Shown here one piece after another: positions 30,929-42,107 of a stretch of 64,000 bases of DNA (its first letter is position 1; each line of letters starts with the position of its first letter). The translations under genes and the position numbers were made by a program. The stretch lies in NCBI RefSeq assembly GCF_018588945.1, contig NZ_JAFIWA010000001.1, forward strand, positions 496,001 to 560,000. The letters are read 5' to 3'. The DNA comes from Microbacterium flavescens (GTDB lineage Bacteria; Actinomycetota; Actinomycetes; Actinomycetales; Microbacteriaceae). The notes beneath the pieces were generated by a model that saw nothing but the letters and a program-made list of their open reading frames with translations, was not told where the DNA came from and made no database searches.

Positions 30929-31627
30929 ATGACCTCGCACCGACCCGCTCGCTCGGTCGTGAGCGCGGCGCTCGCCGACGCGCTCGCGCTGCTCCTCCCC
31001 GTGGTGTGCGCCGGGTGCGGTGCACCCGACGCCGACCTGTGCGAGGCGTGCAGCGATGCGCTGACGCCGCGGACCGACACGCGCCGGGTCGACGCGGCCG
31101 GCGGCCCGATCGCGGTGTGCAGCGGACTCCGCTTCGAGGGCGTGACGGCGCGGGTCGTGCGGGCGATCAAGGAGGAGGGCCGCACGCCGCTGGCCAGAGC
31201 GCTCGCGCCCGCGCTCGCGGCCGCCGTGGCGGAACTCGCCGGCCCGGGCGCCGTGCTCGTGCCCATGCCGACCTCCCGTGCGTCGTTCCGTCGCCGCGGC
31301 TACCGGGTGCCCGACCTGGTGGCGCGGCGTGCGGGTCTGCCCCTCACGCGGCTGCTGCGTCCGGTCCGCCGCACCGCCGACCAGCGCGGTCTCGACCGCG
31401 ATCAGCGCCGGGCGAACGTCGCGCACAGTCTGTCGTCGCGGGATGCCGCGGGCCTCGCGGTCATCGTGATCGACGACGTCGTCACCACCGGAGTCAGCCT
31501 CGCGGAGGCCGTCCGTGCGCTCCGCGAGGCGGGTGCCGACGTCATCGGGGCCGCGACCATCGCTGCCACGCCGCGCCGGGCCAGCGGCGAGGAGCAGGCG
31601 TGGGTCGCATTCCAAACTCACAGGTGA
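30929..31627 (+). CDS. comF: ComF-family phosphoribosyltransferase-like protein
   Basis: 232 residues. An N-terminal Cys pair set (CAGCGAPDADLCEACSDAL, near 24-43) is a zinc-finger-like motif; the C-terminal phosphoribosyltransferase fold carries VIVIDDVVTTGVSLAEA near 180. Natural-transformation roles are known for some ComF proteins, but the actinobacterial member is uncharacterised. hpf follows. Confidence 0.9.
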   Translation: MTSHRPARSVVSAALADALALLLPVVCAGCGAPDADLCEACSDALTPRTDTRRVDAAGGPIAVCSGLRFEGVTARVVRAIKEEGRTPLARALAPALAAAVAELAGPGAVLVPMPTSRASFRRRGYRVPDLVARRAGLPLTRLLRPVRRTADQRGLDRDQRRANVAHSLSSRDAAGLAVIVIDDVVTTGVSLAEAVRALREAGADVIGAATIAATPRRASGEEQAWVAFQTHR

Positions 31628-31715
31628 CAGGTGCCTCCCGCGGGGCTAGCGTGGGGGAGACAAGGCGACTGATGGTCCGCCCTTGGCCGGGAGGACCGGA
31701 ACAAGGAGGTCAGGG

Positions 31716-32375
31716 ATGGAAACCAGCATCGTCGGCGTGGGAGTGGGAGTGACAGATCGCTTTCGCTCGGTCGTCGAAGACAAGGCTGCCCGCATCGAAC
31801 ACCTCGCTCCGCGCGCTCAGCGCGTGGACGTCAAGGTCACTCACCGCGCGTATCACAACGGACGCGTGGAGGACGACACCGTCGAACTGACGCTCACCGG
31901 AAAGGGCCCGATCGTCCGGGCCGAGGCCACTGACGGTGACAAGTTCACTGCGCTCGATCTCGCGGTCGACAAGCTGTGCGAGCAGCTGCGACGCGCGAAG
32001 GACAAGCGCGTGGACGCCCGCAACCACCCGCGGGGCGCCAAACTCGACAAGGGCAGCGGCGCCATCCAGGGGATCGATGTGCAGCCGGCATCGGCCGACG
32101 TGCTCCGCGCCGTCGCGACCGGCGAGATCCCGATCGTCACCGGCAATGAAGAGGAGGAGGGCTACACGCCCGTCGTCATCCGCACGAAGGAGTTCGAGCC
32201 GGAATGGATGTCGGTGGAGGAGGCGGTCGACCGGATGGAACTGGTCGGCCACGACTTCTTCCTGTTCGTCGACGCCCGCACCGACCACCCCAGCGTGGTG
32301 TACCGCCGCAAGGGCTGGGACTACGGCGTGATCTCGCTCACGACGCAGGCCGCCCCCGAGGCGGTCGCCTCCTAG
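31716..32375 (+). CDS. hpf: Long-form ribosome hibernation-promoting factor
   Basis: 219 residues from ATG 31716 behind an AAGGAGG ribosome binding site. The N-terminal ~105 residues are the ribosome-binding domain and the C-terminal ~60 (EWMSVEEAVDRMELVGHDFFLFVDA) are the dimerisation domain typical of long HPF, which forms 100S ribosomes at rest. A bidirectional terminator follows. secA, usually next, is separated here by four other genes. Confidence 0.96.
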   Translation: METSIVGVGVGVTDRFRSVVEDKAARIEHLAPRAQRVDVKVTHRAYHNGRVEDDTVELTLTGKGPIVRAEATDGDKFTALDLAVDKLCEQLRRAKDKRVDARNHPRGAKLDKGSGAIQGIDVQPASADVLRAVATGEIPIVTGNEEEEGYTPVVIRTKEFEPEWMSVEEAVDRMELVGHDFFLFVDARTDHPSVVYRRKGWDYGVISLTTQAAPEAVAS

Positions 32376-32396
32376 GGGCTCCCGCGCGCTGAACGA

Positions 32397-32430
32397 GCGA
32401 ATGCCCCGGCCGGAAGGCCGGGGCATTCGC
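32397..32430. terminator. Bidirectional terminator between hpf and the convergent coiled-coil gene
   Basis: Perfect 15-base arms 32397-32411 (GCGAATGCCCCGGCC) and 32416-32430 with a GGAA loop, 22 bases after the hpf stop and 14 bases from the convergent stop. Its symmetry and position suit both strands. Confidence 0.85.
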
Positions 32431-32444
32431 CTGTCGTCGACGAG

Positions 32445-33800
32445 TCAGTCGATGAAGCCGTCGAGGATGCTGCCGATCACGAGACCGCCGAGGATGCCGC
32501 CCATGAGGTCGCCGCCGCCGCGGCGGCCGCCGCCCCAGCCCTGCTGCTGCGGACCGCCCCATTGATCGGGACCGCCCTGCGGGCGCGAGGCGTCGATGTC
32601 GCGCTGCGCGAGCTGCAGCGCCTCGCCTGCCAGGAACGCCACGCGGCGCGACATCGCCATGGCCTGCTCGCGGTGATCCTCGTCGATGGTGGTCGCAGCG
32701 GAGGCCGACATGCCGAGGTAGCGGTCGAGGTCGATCCGGATGCGCTCGGCCTCGGCCAGGCGTGTGCGCGCGTCGGCGCCGATCCACCCGCGGTGCCCGG
32801 CGATGACGTCGCGGGCGACCGCGAGCTGCCGGTCGCCGTCGTCGATCGAGTGCCGCACGTGCTCGAAGGCGGGAATCGGTCGCGCGGCGCGCTCGCGCGC
32901 CTTCGCGATGGCCTCGTCGAGGCCGGCGTTCGCCTCGCGCAGGCGCGAGAGCAGGCTGAACGGGTTGGTGTTGACGCCGGCGGCCGGCAGCGACGCCAGG
33001 GCGTCCTGGAGCTTGGAGATCGCGGCGCTCACGGCCGGGCTGTGCGGCTCCCTGAGCGCGACCACGATGTCGTCGCGCGAGTCTTCGACGATCGCGGACA
33101 GCGTCGACTCCGCACGCAGGGCCTCCACTTCGAAGGTCTCGACCGCGTCGATGAGTGTCGCCGCTCGGCGCGCGGCTTCGGTGCAGGCCTCGAGGGCGAG
33201 ATTCGCCTGCTCGCGCTGACCGGCCTCACGGCGGCGCTCGGCGATCCCGGCGCTGTGCTCGGCGAATCCGATCAGCTGCTCGGCCTCGGCGGGATTGGCC
33301 TCGACCTGGGCGAGCGCCTCCGCCGAATAGCGCGCGGCCAGGCGCTGGACCGTCTCGCGCGCCTGGGGGAGCCGGGCACGCAGGCGCTCGGCATCCGCTC
33401 GCACTCCCGCGATGATCTCGGGAGCCCGGCGCGCCCGCTCGATCGGCGCCGCGAGCGCCGAAGTGCGGTCGTCGAGCAGGTCTTCGGCCCACTCGCACAG
33501 CTGGACGATGCGCGCGTTTCGGGTGCGCAGCTCTTCCGGGGTGTCGGGGATCTCGTCGTGGTTCAGCTGGTGCAGGTGGAAAGCCTCGGACATATGGGTG
33601 CGCACCGACTCGAGGGCGTCGCGGAGCTCTCGGGTGGGTTCCGCGCCCAACTCGGCTTCGGCGAAGGCGAGTTCGTCGGTGGTCACCCGGATGCGCTCAT
33701 CGGCCGAGACGAGTGCAGAGCGGGCGCGGCGTGCCAGATCGGCGTCCTGCGCCTCGAGCTCTTCGTTCTCACGTTTGCGTTTGCCCCAGAATCCGGCCAT
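32445..33800 (-). CDS. Helical coiled-coil protein with Gly-rich tail
   Basis: 451 residues, mostly long Ala/Glu/Arg helices from about residue 10 to 400. The tail (about 405-451) is Gly/Gln-rich with a hydrophobic LMGGILGGLVIGSILDGF end. It resembles the region after the TPM domain in actinobacterial TPM-domain proteins, but the TPM domain, signal peptide and N-terminal helix are not there. It may be a cytoplasmic relative. No function can be assigned. Confidence 0.75.
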   Translation of the reverse strand: MAGFWGKRKRENEELEAQDADLARRARSALVSADERIRVTTDELAFAEAELGAEPTRELRDALESVRTHMSEAFHLHQLNHDEIPDTPEELRTRNARIVQLCEWAEDLLDDRTSALAAPIERARRAPEIIAGVRADAERLRARLPQARETVQRLAARYSAEALAQVEANPAEAEQLIGFAEHSAGIAERRREAGQREQANLALEACTEAARRAATLIDAVETFEVEALRAESTLSAIVEDSRDDIVVALREPHSPAVSAAISKLQDALASLPAAGVNTNPFSLLSRLREANAGLDEAIAKARERAARPIPAFEHVRHSIDDGDRQLAVARDVIAGHRGWIGADARTRLAEAERIRIDLDRYLGMSASAATTIDEDHREQAMAMSRRVAFLAGEALQLAQRDIDASRPQGGPDQWGGPQQQGWGGGRRGGGDLMGGILGGLVIGSILDGFID

Positions 33801-33901
33801 GCCTTCGATCCTATGGGCGGTGACGGGGAGCAGGCTGAGCGTCGGGGTCGCCTGTGGACGCCGGCTGCCGACCGCCGCCGCCGCGACGCGCGGACCCGCC
33901 G

Positions 33902-35674
33902 TCAGTCGCGGTGACGGGGCTTGCGTGCGGGGCGGTCGTCGTCGTCGCGGCGTCGGCCGGGACCGCCGGTGTCGAGCCGCAGCTCGATGAGCCGGCCCGA
34001 GATGCGCGTGTCGGTCAGTCGCTCCAGCGTTCCGCGCGGCAGATCGGCGGGCAGCTCGACGAGCGAGAAGTCCGGGCGGATCTGGATCGCGCCGAAATCG
34101 TCACGGCGCAGGCCGCCCTCGTTCGCGAGGGCGCCGACGATCTGGCGCGGCTCGACGCGGTGACGCTTGCCGACGGCGATGCGGTACGTCGCCATCCCCT
34201 CGCGCGGCGCGCGCTGGCGGCGCTCAGGCCGGTCACCGCGATCGTCGCGGTCGAACCGACCGCCGCTCGCGCGGTCGTCGCGGGTGCGCGGCTCGTAGCG
34301 GGGACGCTCGGGCTCCGGCTCGAGGAGGAGCGGCGACTCACCCTGTGCCACGACAGCGAGCGCGGCGGCGACGTCGACCTCGGGCACGTCGTGGTTGCGC
34401 ACGTAGTGGGCGACGATGTCACGGAAGCGGTCGATGCGCTGGGACTCGGCGAGCGCGGCGGTGATGCGGTCGTCGAAGCGCGAGAGGCGCGTGACGTTGA
34501 CCTCGTCGACGCTGGGCAGCTGCATCTCGGTGAGCTCCTGGCGGGTCGCGCGCTCGATGGCGCGCACGAGCCCGCGCTCGCGCGGGGTCACGAAGCTGAT
34601 CGCGTCGCCGGTGCGGCCGGCACGGCCCGTGCGGCCGATGCGGTGCACGTACGACTCGGTGTCGGTCGGGATGTCGAAGTTCACCACGTGCGAGATGCGC
34701 TCGACGTCGAGGCCTCGGGCCGCGACATCCGTCGCCACCAGGATGTCGAGCTTGCCCGATTTGAGCTGATTGACGGTGCGCTCGCGCTGCACCTGCGCGA
34801 CGTCGCCGTTGATTGCGGCGGCGGAATACCCGCGGGCGCGCAGCTTCTCGGCGATCTCCTCGGTGACGCTCTTGGTGCGGCCGAAGACGATCATGCCGTC
34901 GAAGTTCTCGACCTCGAGGATGCGCGTGAGCGCGTCCATCTTCTGCTGGAACGACACGATGAGGTACCGCTGCGTGATCGTCGCCGAGGTCGTGGTCTTG
35001 GTCTTGACCGTGATCTCTTCGGGATCGTGGAGGTACTGCTGCGACATGCGGCGGATCGTCGCCGGCATGGTCGCCGAGAAGAGGGCGACCTGCTTCGTGT
35101 CGGGGGTCTCCGCGAGGATCGTCTCGACGTCCTCGGCGAAGCCCATCTTGAGCATCTCGTCGGCCTCGTCGAGCACCAGGTACGTCAGCTCCGACAGGTC
35201 GAGGGTGCCCTTGTCGAGGTGGTCCATGATGCGGCCGGGCGTTCCGACGACGATGTGCACGCCGCGACGCAGCGCCGACAGCTGCACGCCGTAGCCCTGA
35301 CCGCCGTAGACGGGAAGGACGTGCACGCCCTTCAGGTGCGACGCGTACTTCTCGAACGCCTCGCAGACCTGCAGCGCCAGCTCGCGGGTCGGGGCGAGCA
35401 CGAGCGCCTGCGGCTTCTTCTGCGACAGGTCGAGGCGGTCGATGATGGGCAGCGCGAAGGCGGCCGTCTTGCCGGTTCCGGTCTGCGCCAGCCCGACCAC
35501 GTCGCGCCCGGCGATGAGCGGAGGGATCGTGGCCGCCTGGATGGCGGAGGGGGTCTCGTAGCCGACATCGCGCAGCGCCTTGAGCACTGCGTCACCCAAT
35601 CCGAGATCGGAGAACGTCATCGCTGCGGGCTCTGCGGGAGCCTCGGCCACGATCGTGGAGTCGCTTTCGGTCAC
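33902..35674 (-). CDS. DEAD-box ATP-dependent RNA helicase
   Basis: 590 residues, GTG start at 35674. Motif I AQTGTGKT is at 63-70, DEAD at 169-172, SAT at 200-202, and HRIGRTGRAG near 345. A C-terminal region contains a DbpA-type RNA-binding fold (YRIAVGKRHRVEPRQIVGALANEGGL) and an Arg/Asp-rich stretch and tail. It is close to CsdA/DeaD helicases that unwind structured RNA in cold and ribosome assembly. Confidence 0.95.
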   Translation of the reverse strand: MTESDSTIVAEAPAEPAAMTFSDLGLGDAVLKALRDVGYETPSAIQAATIPPLIAGRDVVGLAQTGTGKTAAFALPIIDRLDLSQKKPQALVLAPTRELALQVCEAFEKYASHLKGVHVLPVYGGQGYGVQLSALRRGVHIVVGTPGRIMDHLDKGTLDLSELTYLVLDEADEMLKMGFAEDVETILAETPDTKQVALFSATMPATIRRMSQQYLHDPEEITVKTKTTTSATITQRYLIVSFQQKMDALTRILEVENFDGMIVFGRTKSVTEEIAEKLRARGYSAAAINGDVAQVQRERTVNQLKSGKLDILVATDVAARGLDVERISHVVNFDIPTDTESYVHRIGRTGRAGRTGDAISFVTPRERGLVRAIERATRQELTEMQLPSVDEVNVTRLSRFDDRITAALAESQRIDRFRDIVAHYVRNHDVPEVDVAAALAVVAQGESPLLLEPEPERPRYEPRTRDDRASGGRFDRDDRGDRPERRQRAPREGMATYRIAVGKRHRVEPRQIVGALANEGGLRRDDFGAIQIRPDFSLVELPADLPRGTLERLTDTRISGRLIELRLDTGGPGRRRDDDDRPARKPRHRD

Positions 35675-35709
35675 GCTTCAGGGTAGTCCGTGCCGCCTGT
35701 GAGGCGACA

Positions 35710-35731
35710 GGATGCCGCGGCCGCGGCATCC
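35710..35731. repeat. 22-base perfect palindrome in the gap before the helicase gene
   Basis: GGATGCCGCGG followed directly by its complement CCGCGGCATCC. It shares the GGATGCCG/CGGCATCC core that is spread through the window and that also forms an 18-base palindrome at 41051-41068. Confidence 0.6.
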
Positions 35732-35763
35732 GCTTTCCTTCCCGTGAGCGACCGCGGCTCCGG

Positions 35764-35868
35764 TCAGCGGGGGCGGACCGACTGCGCGGCGAGCTCGGTG
35801 ATGTCTATCGGCTGCGTCGGGGGCAGGTGGATGGCGGCGGGGTCGATCGCGGGCACAGCGGGGGTCAT
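35764..35868 (-). CDS. Putative 34-residue Pro/Ile-rich protein behind padR
   Basis: ATG 35868 has GGAGAGGA seven bases upstream; the frame reads MTPAVPAIDPAAIHLPPTQP, then 14 more residues to TGA at 35764. It has no Cys or membrane segment. It lies 63 bases behind padR on the same strand, and CACCT-GT-AGGTG (35892-35903) is in the gap. Translation is plausible, not proven; it might be a structured leader or small effector. Confidence 0.4.
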   Translation of the reverse strand: MTPAVPAIDPAAIHLPPTQPIDITELAAQSVRPR

Positions 35869-35931
35869 GACACGTCCTCTCCAGCGGGGTTCACCTGTAG
35901 GTGTCGGGCTGGGGGCGGTTCGTCTCACTTC

Positions 35932-36534
35932 TCAGGCGACGGATGCCTCGACCCTCGCTGGACGGCCGCGCTTGGGTCGCTCGGTGGAGAGGCCGAGCGC
36001 CATCCCATGATCGGGATGCCGGGCGAGGCGCTGCTCGGTGTGGTCCAGCCAGCGCAGTTCGGCCTCGGCCGCGCAGACCATCGAGTCGACGACGAGCGAC
36101 CAGGCGAGCTCCTCGGGGCCGTCGGCCTTCGCGCCGGCGTACTCCGCGCGGTTCAGCGACTCGAGCTGGCCGAGGGAGGCGCGGCGCTGCGCCTGGATGA
36201 TCTCCGCCACGTCGACCCCCGGCAGGGTGGCCGCGACGGCGAGCTTGATCGCGAGCTCGTCGCGCGTTCCCTGCGAACGTGCGACGGGGGCGCCCAGCCA
36301 CTGGCGGACGACGGCGGCTCCGGCATCCGTGATCTGCCAGTACACATGGCCGTGCTCGTCGATCTCGCCCTTCGCCACGAGGCCGTCGCGCTCGAGGCGG
36401 TCCAGCGTGTTGTAGATCTGGCCGACGTTGAGCGGCCACGTCGAGCCGGTGCGGCGGTCGAACTCGGCGCGCAGCTGGTAGCCGTAGCACGGCCCCTGGT
36501 CGAGGATGGCCAAGAGGCTCTGCCGGACCGACAT
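35932..36534 (-). CDS. PadR-family transcriptional regulator
   Basis: 200 residues from ATG 36534. N-terminal PadR winged helix about 1-90 (MSVRQSLLAILDQGPCYGYQL, YNTLDRLERDGLV), then a coiled-coil C-terminal domain about 95-175 for dimerisation. The operator region is immediately upstream. PadR proteins often control a linked ABC transporter, but none is present here; the divergent gene is secA. Confidence 0.93.
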   Translation of the reverse strand: MSVRQSLLAILDQGPCYGYQLRAEFDRRTGSTWPLNVGQIYNTLDRLERDGLVAKGEIDEHGHVYWQITDAGAAVVRQWLGAPVARSQGTRDELAIKLAVAATLPGVDVAEIIQAQRRASLGQLESLNRAEYAGAKADGPEELAWSLVVDSMVCAAEAELRWLDHTEQRLARHPDHGMALGLSTERPKRGRPARVEASVA

Positions 36535-36551
36535 GGTTCTCCGTTCGATTG

Positions 36552-36589
36552 TGCATACCCCGTATCTGGTTGCCGAGTATATGCATACC
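36552..36589. promoter_or_regulatory. Probable PadR operator and padR promoter
   Basis: TGCATACC occurs at 36552-36559 and again at 36582-36589, a 30-base period, about three helical turns. The second overlaps the palindrome TATGCATA (36580-36587). A minus-strand -10-like TATACT is at 36576-36581, between the copies, so binding there would repress padR. The region lies 18 to 55 bases before the padR ATG and 139 or more bases before secA. Confidence 0.5.
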
Positions 36590-36727
36590 GGGCATCGATT
36601 CGACGGCCGCCGTGCACACCCAGCGCACACCAAGGTCACGGGTGGATAACATAGGCAGGTATGTCTGGGGCCATGCGCCCCGGCGGCACCGGCGCCGTTC
36701 GCGCCACCCGACAGATGGAGACACTCC

Positions 36728-39565
<2,838 letters not shown>

Positions 39566-39656
39566 GTCGGGCCGCGGCCGGGCCGCGGCATCCGCTCTCT
39601 CTTCCGGTTCTCTCCATTTCCTTCCCACGCTCTTCCTTCCCCGCTTTTCCACTTGC

Positions 39657-39731
39657 CCAGATCAGGTGATCTGGCGGACACAGGACGATCCCGCCCGTAT
39701 CCTCCTGTCCACGCCAGATCACCTGTTCTCG
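39657..39731. repeat. Imperfect palindromic element between secA and alaA
   Basis: CCAGATCA-GG-TGATCTGG at 39657-39674 is an exact 8+2+8 palindrome. A partial copy, CCAGATCA-CC-TGTTCTCG, is at 39714-39731. The segments 39663-39676 and 39712-39725 are exact complements of each other, so the whole can also fold as one long hairpin with an imperfect inner stem. It could be a paired operator, a REP-type element or a terminator. Secondary reading only; transcription evidence is needed to choose. Confidence 0.55.
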
Positions 39732-39818
39732 TTCACGACGGTGGGCGCCGGCGGGCCACGTACGTGACCGGCCACGCGGCGTCGATTGGCCTTCGCCGGG
39801 CGCCGGTATCCTGATCCG

Positions 39819-41045
39819 ATGAGTCCCCTCCGCCCGCTCGACCAGTCCAGCAAGCTCAAGGATGTGCTCTACGAGATCCGCGGGCAGGCACTGGTCGAGG
39901 CCGACCGGCTGGAGGACGAGGGCCATACGATCCTCAAGCTCAACACGGGCAACCCGGCGGTGTTCGGCTTCGAGGCACCGTTCCAGATCGTGCGCGACAT
40001 GCTCGAGGCCGTTCCGCACGCGCACGGCTACAGCGACAGCCGCGGCATCGTGTCCGCCCGCCGCGCCGTCGTCTACCGCTACGAGCAGGACCCGACCTTC
40101 CCGCCCTTCGGCCCCGACGACGTCTACCTCGGCAACGGCGTGTCCGAGCTCATCACGATGGTGATGCAGGCGCTGCTCGACGAGGGCGACGAGGTGCTCA
40201 TCCCGGCGCCCGACTACCCGCTGTGGACGGCCATGACGAGCCTGGGCGGCGGCACTCCGGTGCACTATCTCGCCGACGAGCAGAACGGCTGGCAGCCCGA
40301 CCTCGACGACATCCGCGCGAAGGTGACGCCCCGCACCAAGGCGATCGTCGTGATCAACCCCAACAACCCGACCGGCGCGGTGTACTCGCGCGAGGTGCTC
40401 GAGGGCATCGCCGAGATCGCGCGCGAGAACTCGCTGCTCGTGCTGTCGGACGAGATCTACGACCGCATCCTGTTCGACGAGGCCGTGCACATCCCGATGG
40501 CATCGGTCGCGCCCGACCTGCTGGTGCTCACGTTCAACGGCCTGTCCAAGACCTACCGTGTCGCCGGATACCGCTCCGGGTGGCTCGTGATCACCGGGCC
40601 GAAGTCGCACGCCGCCGGCTTCCTCGAGGGGATCACCCTGCTGGCGTCGACGCGGCTGTGCCCGAACGTCCCCGCACAGCACGCGGTGCAGGCGGCGCTG
40701 TCGGGCGTGCAGTCGATCGACGCGCTGATCGCCCCCACGGGGCGGCTGCACGAGCAGCGCGATGCGGCGTGGGAAGGCCTCGAGGCGATCCCCGGCGTCA
40801 CCTGCGTGCGGCCGCAGGGCGCGCTGTACGCGTTCCCGCGCCTCGATCCCGAGGTGTATGACATCCGCGACGACGGCAAGCTCGTCTACGACTTCCTCGT
40901 GGCCGAGCACGTGCTGCTCGTCCAGGGCACGGGCTTCAACTGGCCGACCCCCGATCACCTTCGCATCGTCACGCTGCCCGAGGCGCGCGTGCTGTCGGAA
41001 GCCATCGAGCGTCTCGGCAACTTCCTGTCGTCGTACAAGCAGTGA
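39819..41045 (+). CDS. alaA: AlaA-like pyridoxal phosphate aminotransferase
   Basis: 408 residues from ATG 39819. Fold-type I aminotransferase with the PLP lysine Lys244 (NGLSKTYRVAGYRSGW), the NPNNPTG loop at 180-186, and DEIYDR at 211-216. The closest remembered family is glutamate-pyruvate aminotransferase AlaA. Alternative: another aromatic/alanine aminotransferase of subgroup I. Confidence 0.9.
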   Translation: MSPLRPLDQSSKLKDVLYEIRGQALVEADRLEDEGHTILKLNTGNPAVFGFEAPFQIVRDMLEAVPHAHGYSDSRGIVSARRAVVYRYEQDPTFPPFGPDDVYLGNGVSELITMVMQALLDEGDEVLIPAPDYPLWTAMTSLGGGTPVHYLADEQNGWQPDLDDIRAKVTPRTKAIVVINPNNPTGAVYSREVLEGIAEIARENSLLVLSDEIYDRILFDEAVHIPMASVAPDLLVLTFNGLSKTYRVAGYRSGWLVITGPKSHAAGFLEGITLLASTRLCPNVPAQHAVQAALSGVQSIDALIAPTGRLHEQRDAAWEGLEAIPGVTCVRPQGALYAFPRLDPEVYDIRDDGKLVYDFLVAEHVLLVQGTGFNWPTPDHLRIVTLPEARVLSEAIERLGNFLSSYKQ

Positions 41046-41050
41046 GGGAG

Positions 41051-41068
41051 CGGATGCCGCGGCATCCG
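41051..41068. repeat. 18-base perfect palindrome after alaA
   Basis: CGGATGCCG joined to CGGCATCCG, five bases after the alaA stop. No T run follows, so terminator activity is uncertain. Its core matches the 22-base palindrome at 35710. Confidence 0.55.
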
Positions 41069-41112
41069 TCAACCCCTCCCGCTGCGCCCGGCCACCGACG
41101 TAGCGTCGCACC

Positions 41113-41469
41113 ATGGCCATCGAATTGAATCAGCCGGCCCTGCGTCACGCGCGTGCACTGGTCCGCGAGGGCAAAGTGGTGCGCGACGAGCGCGATGCAT
41201 GGTCGGAGGCGGCGCCGACCGCGGACGAGGAGAACGCCTTCATCGAGAAGGAGGGGTGGACCGAGTACTCCCACTGGCACCTCGGCATCGACAAGAGCGA
41301 GGATCGCGAGACCAAGGGCGCCTACTCGTTCCCGTTCGGCGACTTCCGCAAGGTGCATCGGTCGGGCGTGATCTCGGGCGAGAGCCGCGCCGGCCAGTAC
41401 GACCACGATGAGATCCGCGACGCTCTCAAGGCGCTCCTCGACCTGATCGACGAGGACGCCGAGCGCTGA
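41113..41469 (+). CDS. Conserved hypothetical protein, about 118 residues
   Basis: Acidic/charged soluble protein without signal or membrane segment. The centre EGWTEYSHWHLGIDKSED and YSFPFGDFRKVHRSGV looks strongly conserved in character and may form a compact fold. ATG 41113 lacks a clear ribosome binding site. I recognise the general type as widespread in actinobacteria but know no function. Confidence 0.8.
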   Translation: MAIELNQPALRHARALVREGKVVRDERDAWSEAAPTADEENAFIEKEGWTEYSHWHLGIDKSEDRETKGAYSFPFGDFRKVHRSGVISGESRAGQYDHDEIRDALKALLDLIDEDAER

Positions 41470-41537
41470 CGGCAGGGCCGGCCACGACGCTGTGACAGGC
41501 CCTGGCGTCAGTCTGGGGGGCGGGGCGAGCCGGCTCG

Positions 41538-41978
41538 CTACAGCAGCGCGAGGGATGTCGCGCGCCAGCGCCCGTCCATGCCCTCGAGGCGCAGCGCCAC
41601 GGCGCGCGTGCGCGCGGGGCCCTGCACGATCACGACCGACTCGACGACGCCGTCGGCGGGCGTCGAGTGGTGCACCGAGAGGATCGCGTGAACCGGGCGC
41701 CTCGCAGGCACGCCGCGCGCGTTGCGGGCTCGGGCGGCGAGGTTCGATCGCGTGACGAGCTTTCGATACGGATCTTCGGTGAGCCAGCGTGCGAGCTGGT
41801 CGACTTCGCGCACGCCCGCGAGCACTTCGAGCACACCGCGTGTGATGTTGCGGAGGAACGGTTCGGGCTCGGGGAGAGCGGTGGACGGCGTCCGTTGCGG
41901 CGCGAAGAACTCGGAGAGCTCGACGGCGCCGCCGGGCGCGCGGAAGACGCGGGCTGAGCCCGCGGGCGTCATTGCCAT
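41538..41978 (-). CDS. Rv3235-family protein
   Basis: 146 residues starting MAMTPAGSARVF (an ATG two codons further, at 41972, is possible). The segment FLRNITRGVLEVLAGVREVDQLARWL and a beta-rich C-terminal half fit the conserved actinobacterial family named after Rv3235, encoded near secA. It is cytosolic; no function is known. It is divergent from the next gene across 129 bases containing a DnaA-box match. Confidence 0.75.
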   Translation of the reverse strand: MAMTPAGSARVFRAPGGAVELSEFFAPQRTPSTALPEPEPFLRNITRGVLEVLAGVREVDQLARWLTEDPYRKLVTRSNLAARARNARGVPARRPVHAILSVHHSTPADGVVESVVIVQGPARTRAVALRLEGMDGRWRATSLALL

Positions 41979-42059
41979 GGGTGCCTATCTCGACAGGGGG
42001 GATGTCTTGCGGCCAGTAGAACACACGGTCGACTCACAACGAGAACCGAGAAGGGCCGC

Positions 42060-42068
42060 TGTGGATAA
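42060..42068 (-). promoter_or_regulatory. Perfect DnaA box
   Basis: TGTGGATAA, complement of the consensus TTATCCACA, in the divergent gap between the Rv3235-family gene and the next gene. A second match is at 43121. Confidence 0.4.
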
Positions 42069-42107
42069 CTTGTTAGCCACTCGTGATGTTTGGCCTACTC
42101 TCGCTGG

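Noticed and set aside
36639-36648. Third DnaA box GGTGGATAAC before secA
   Set aside because: One mismatch from the consensus, not counted with the two perfect matches.
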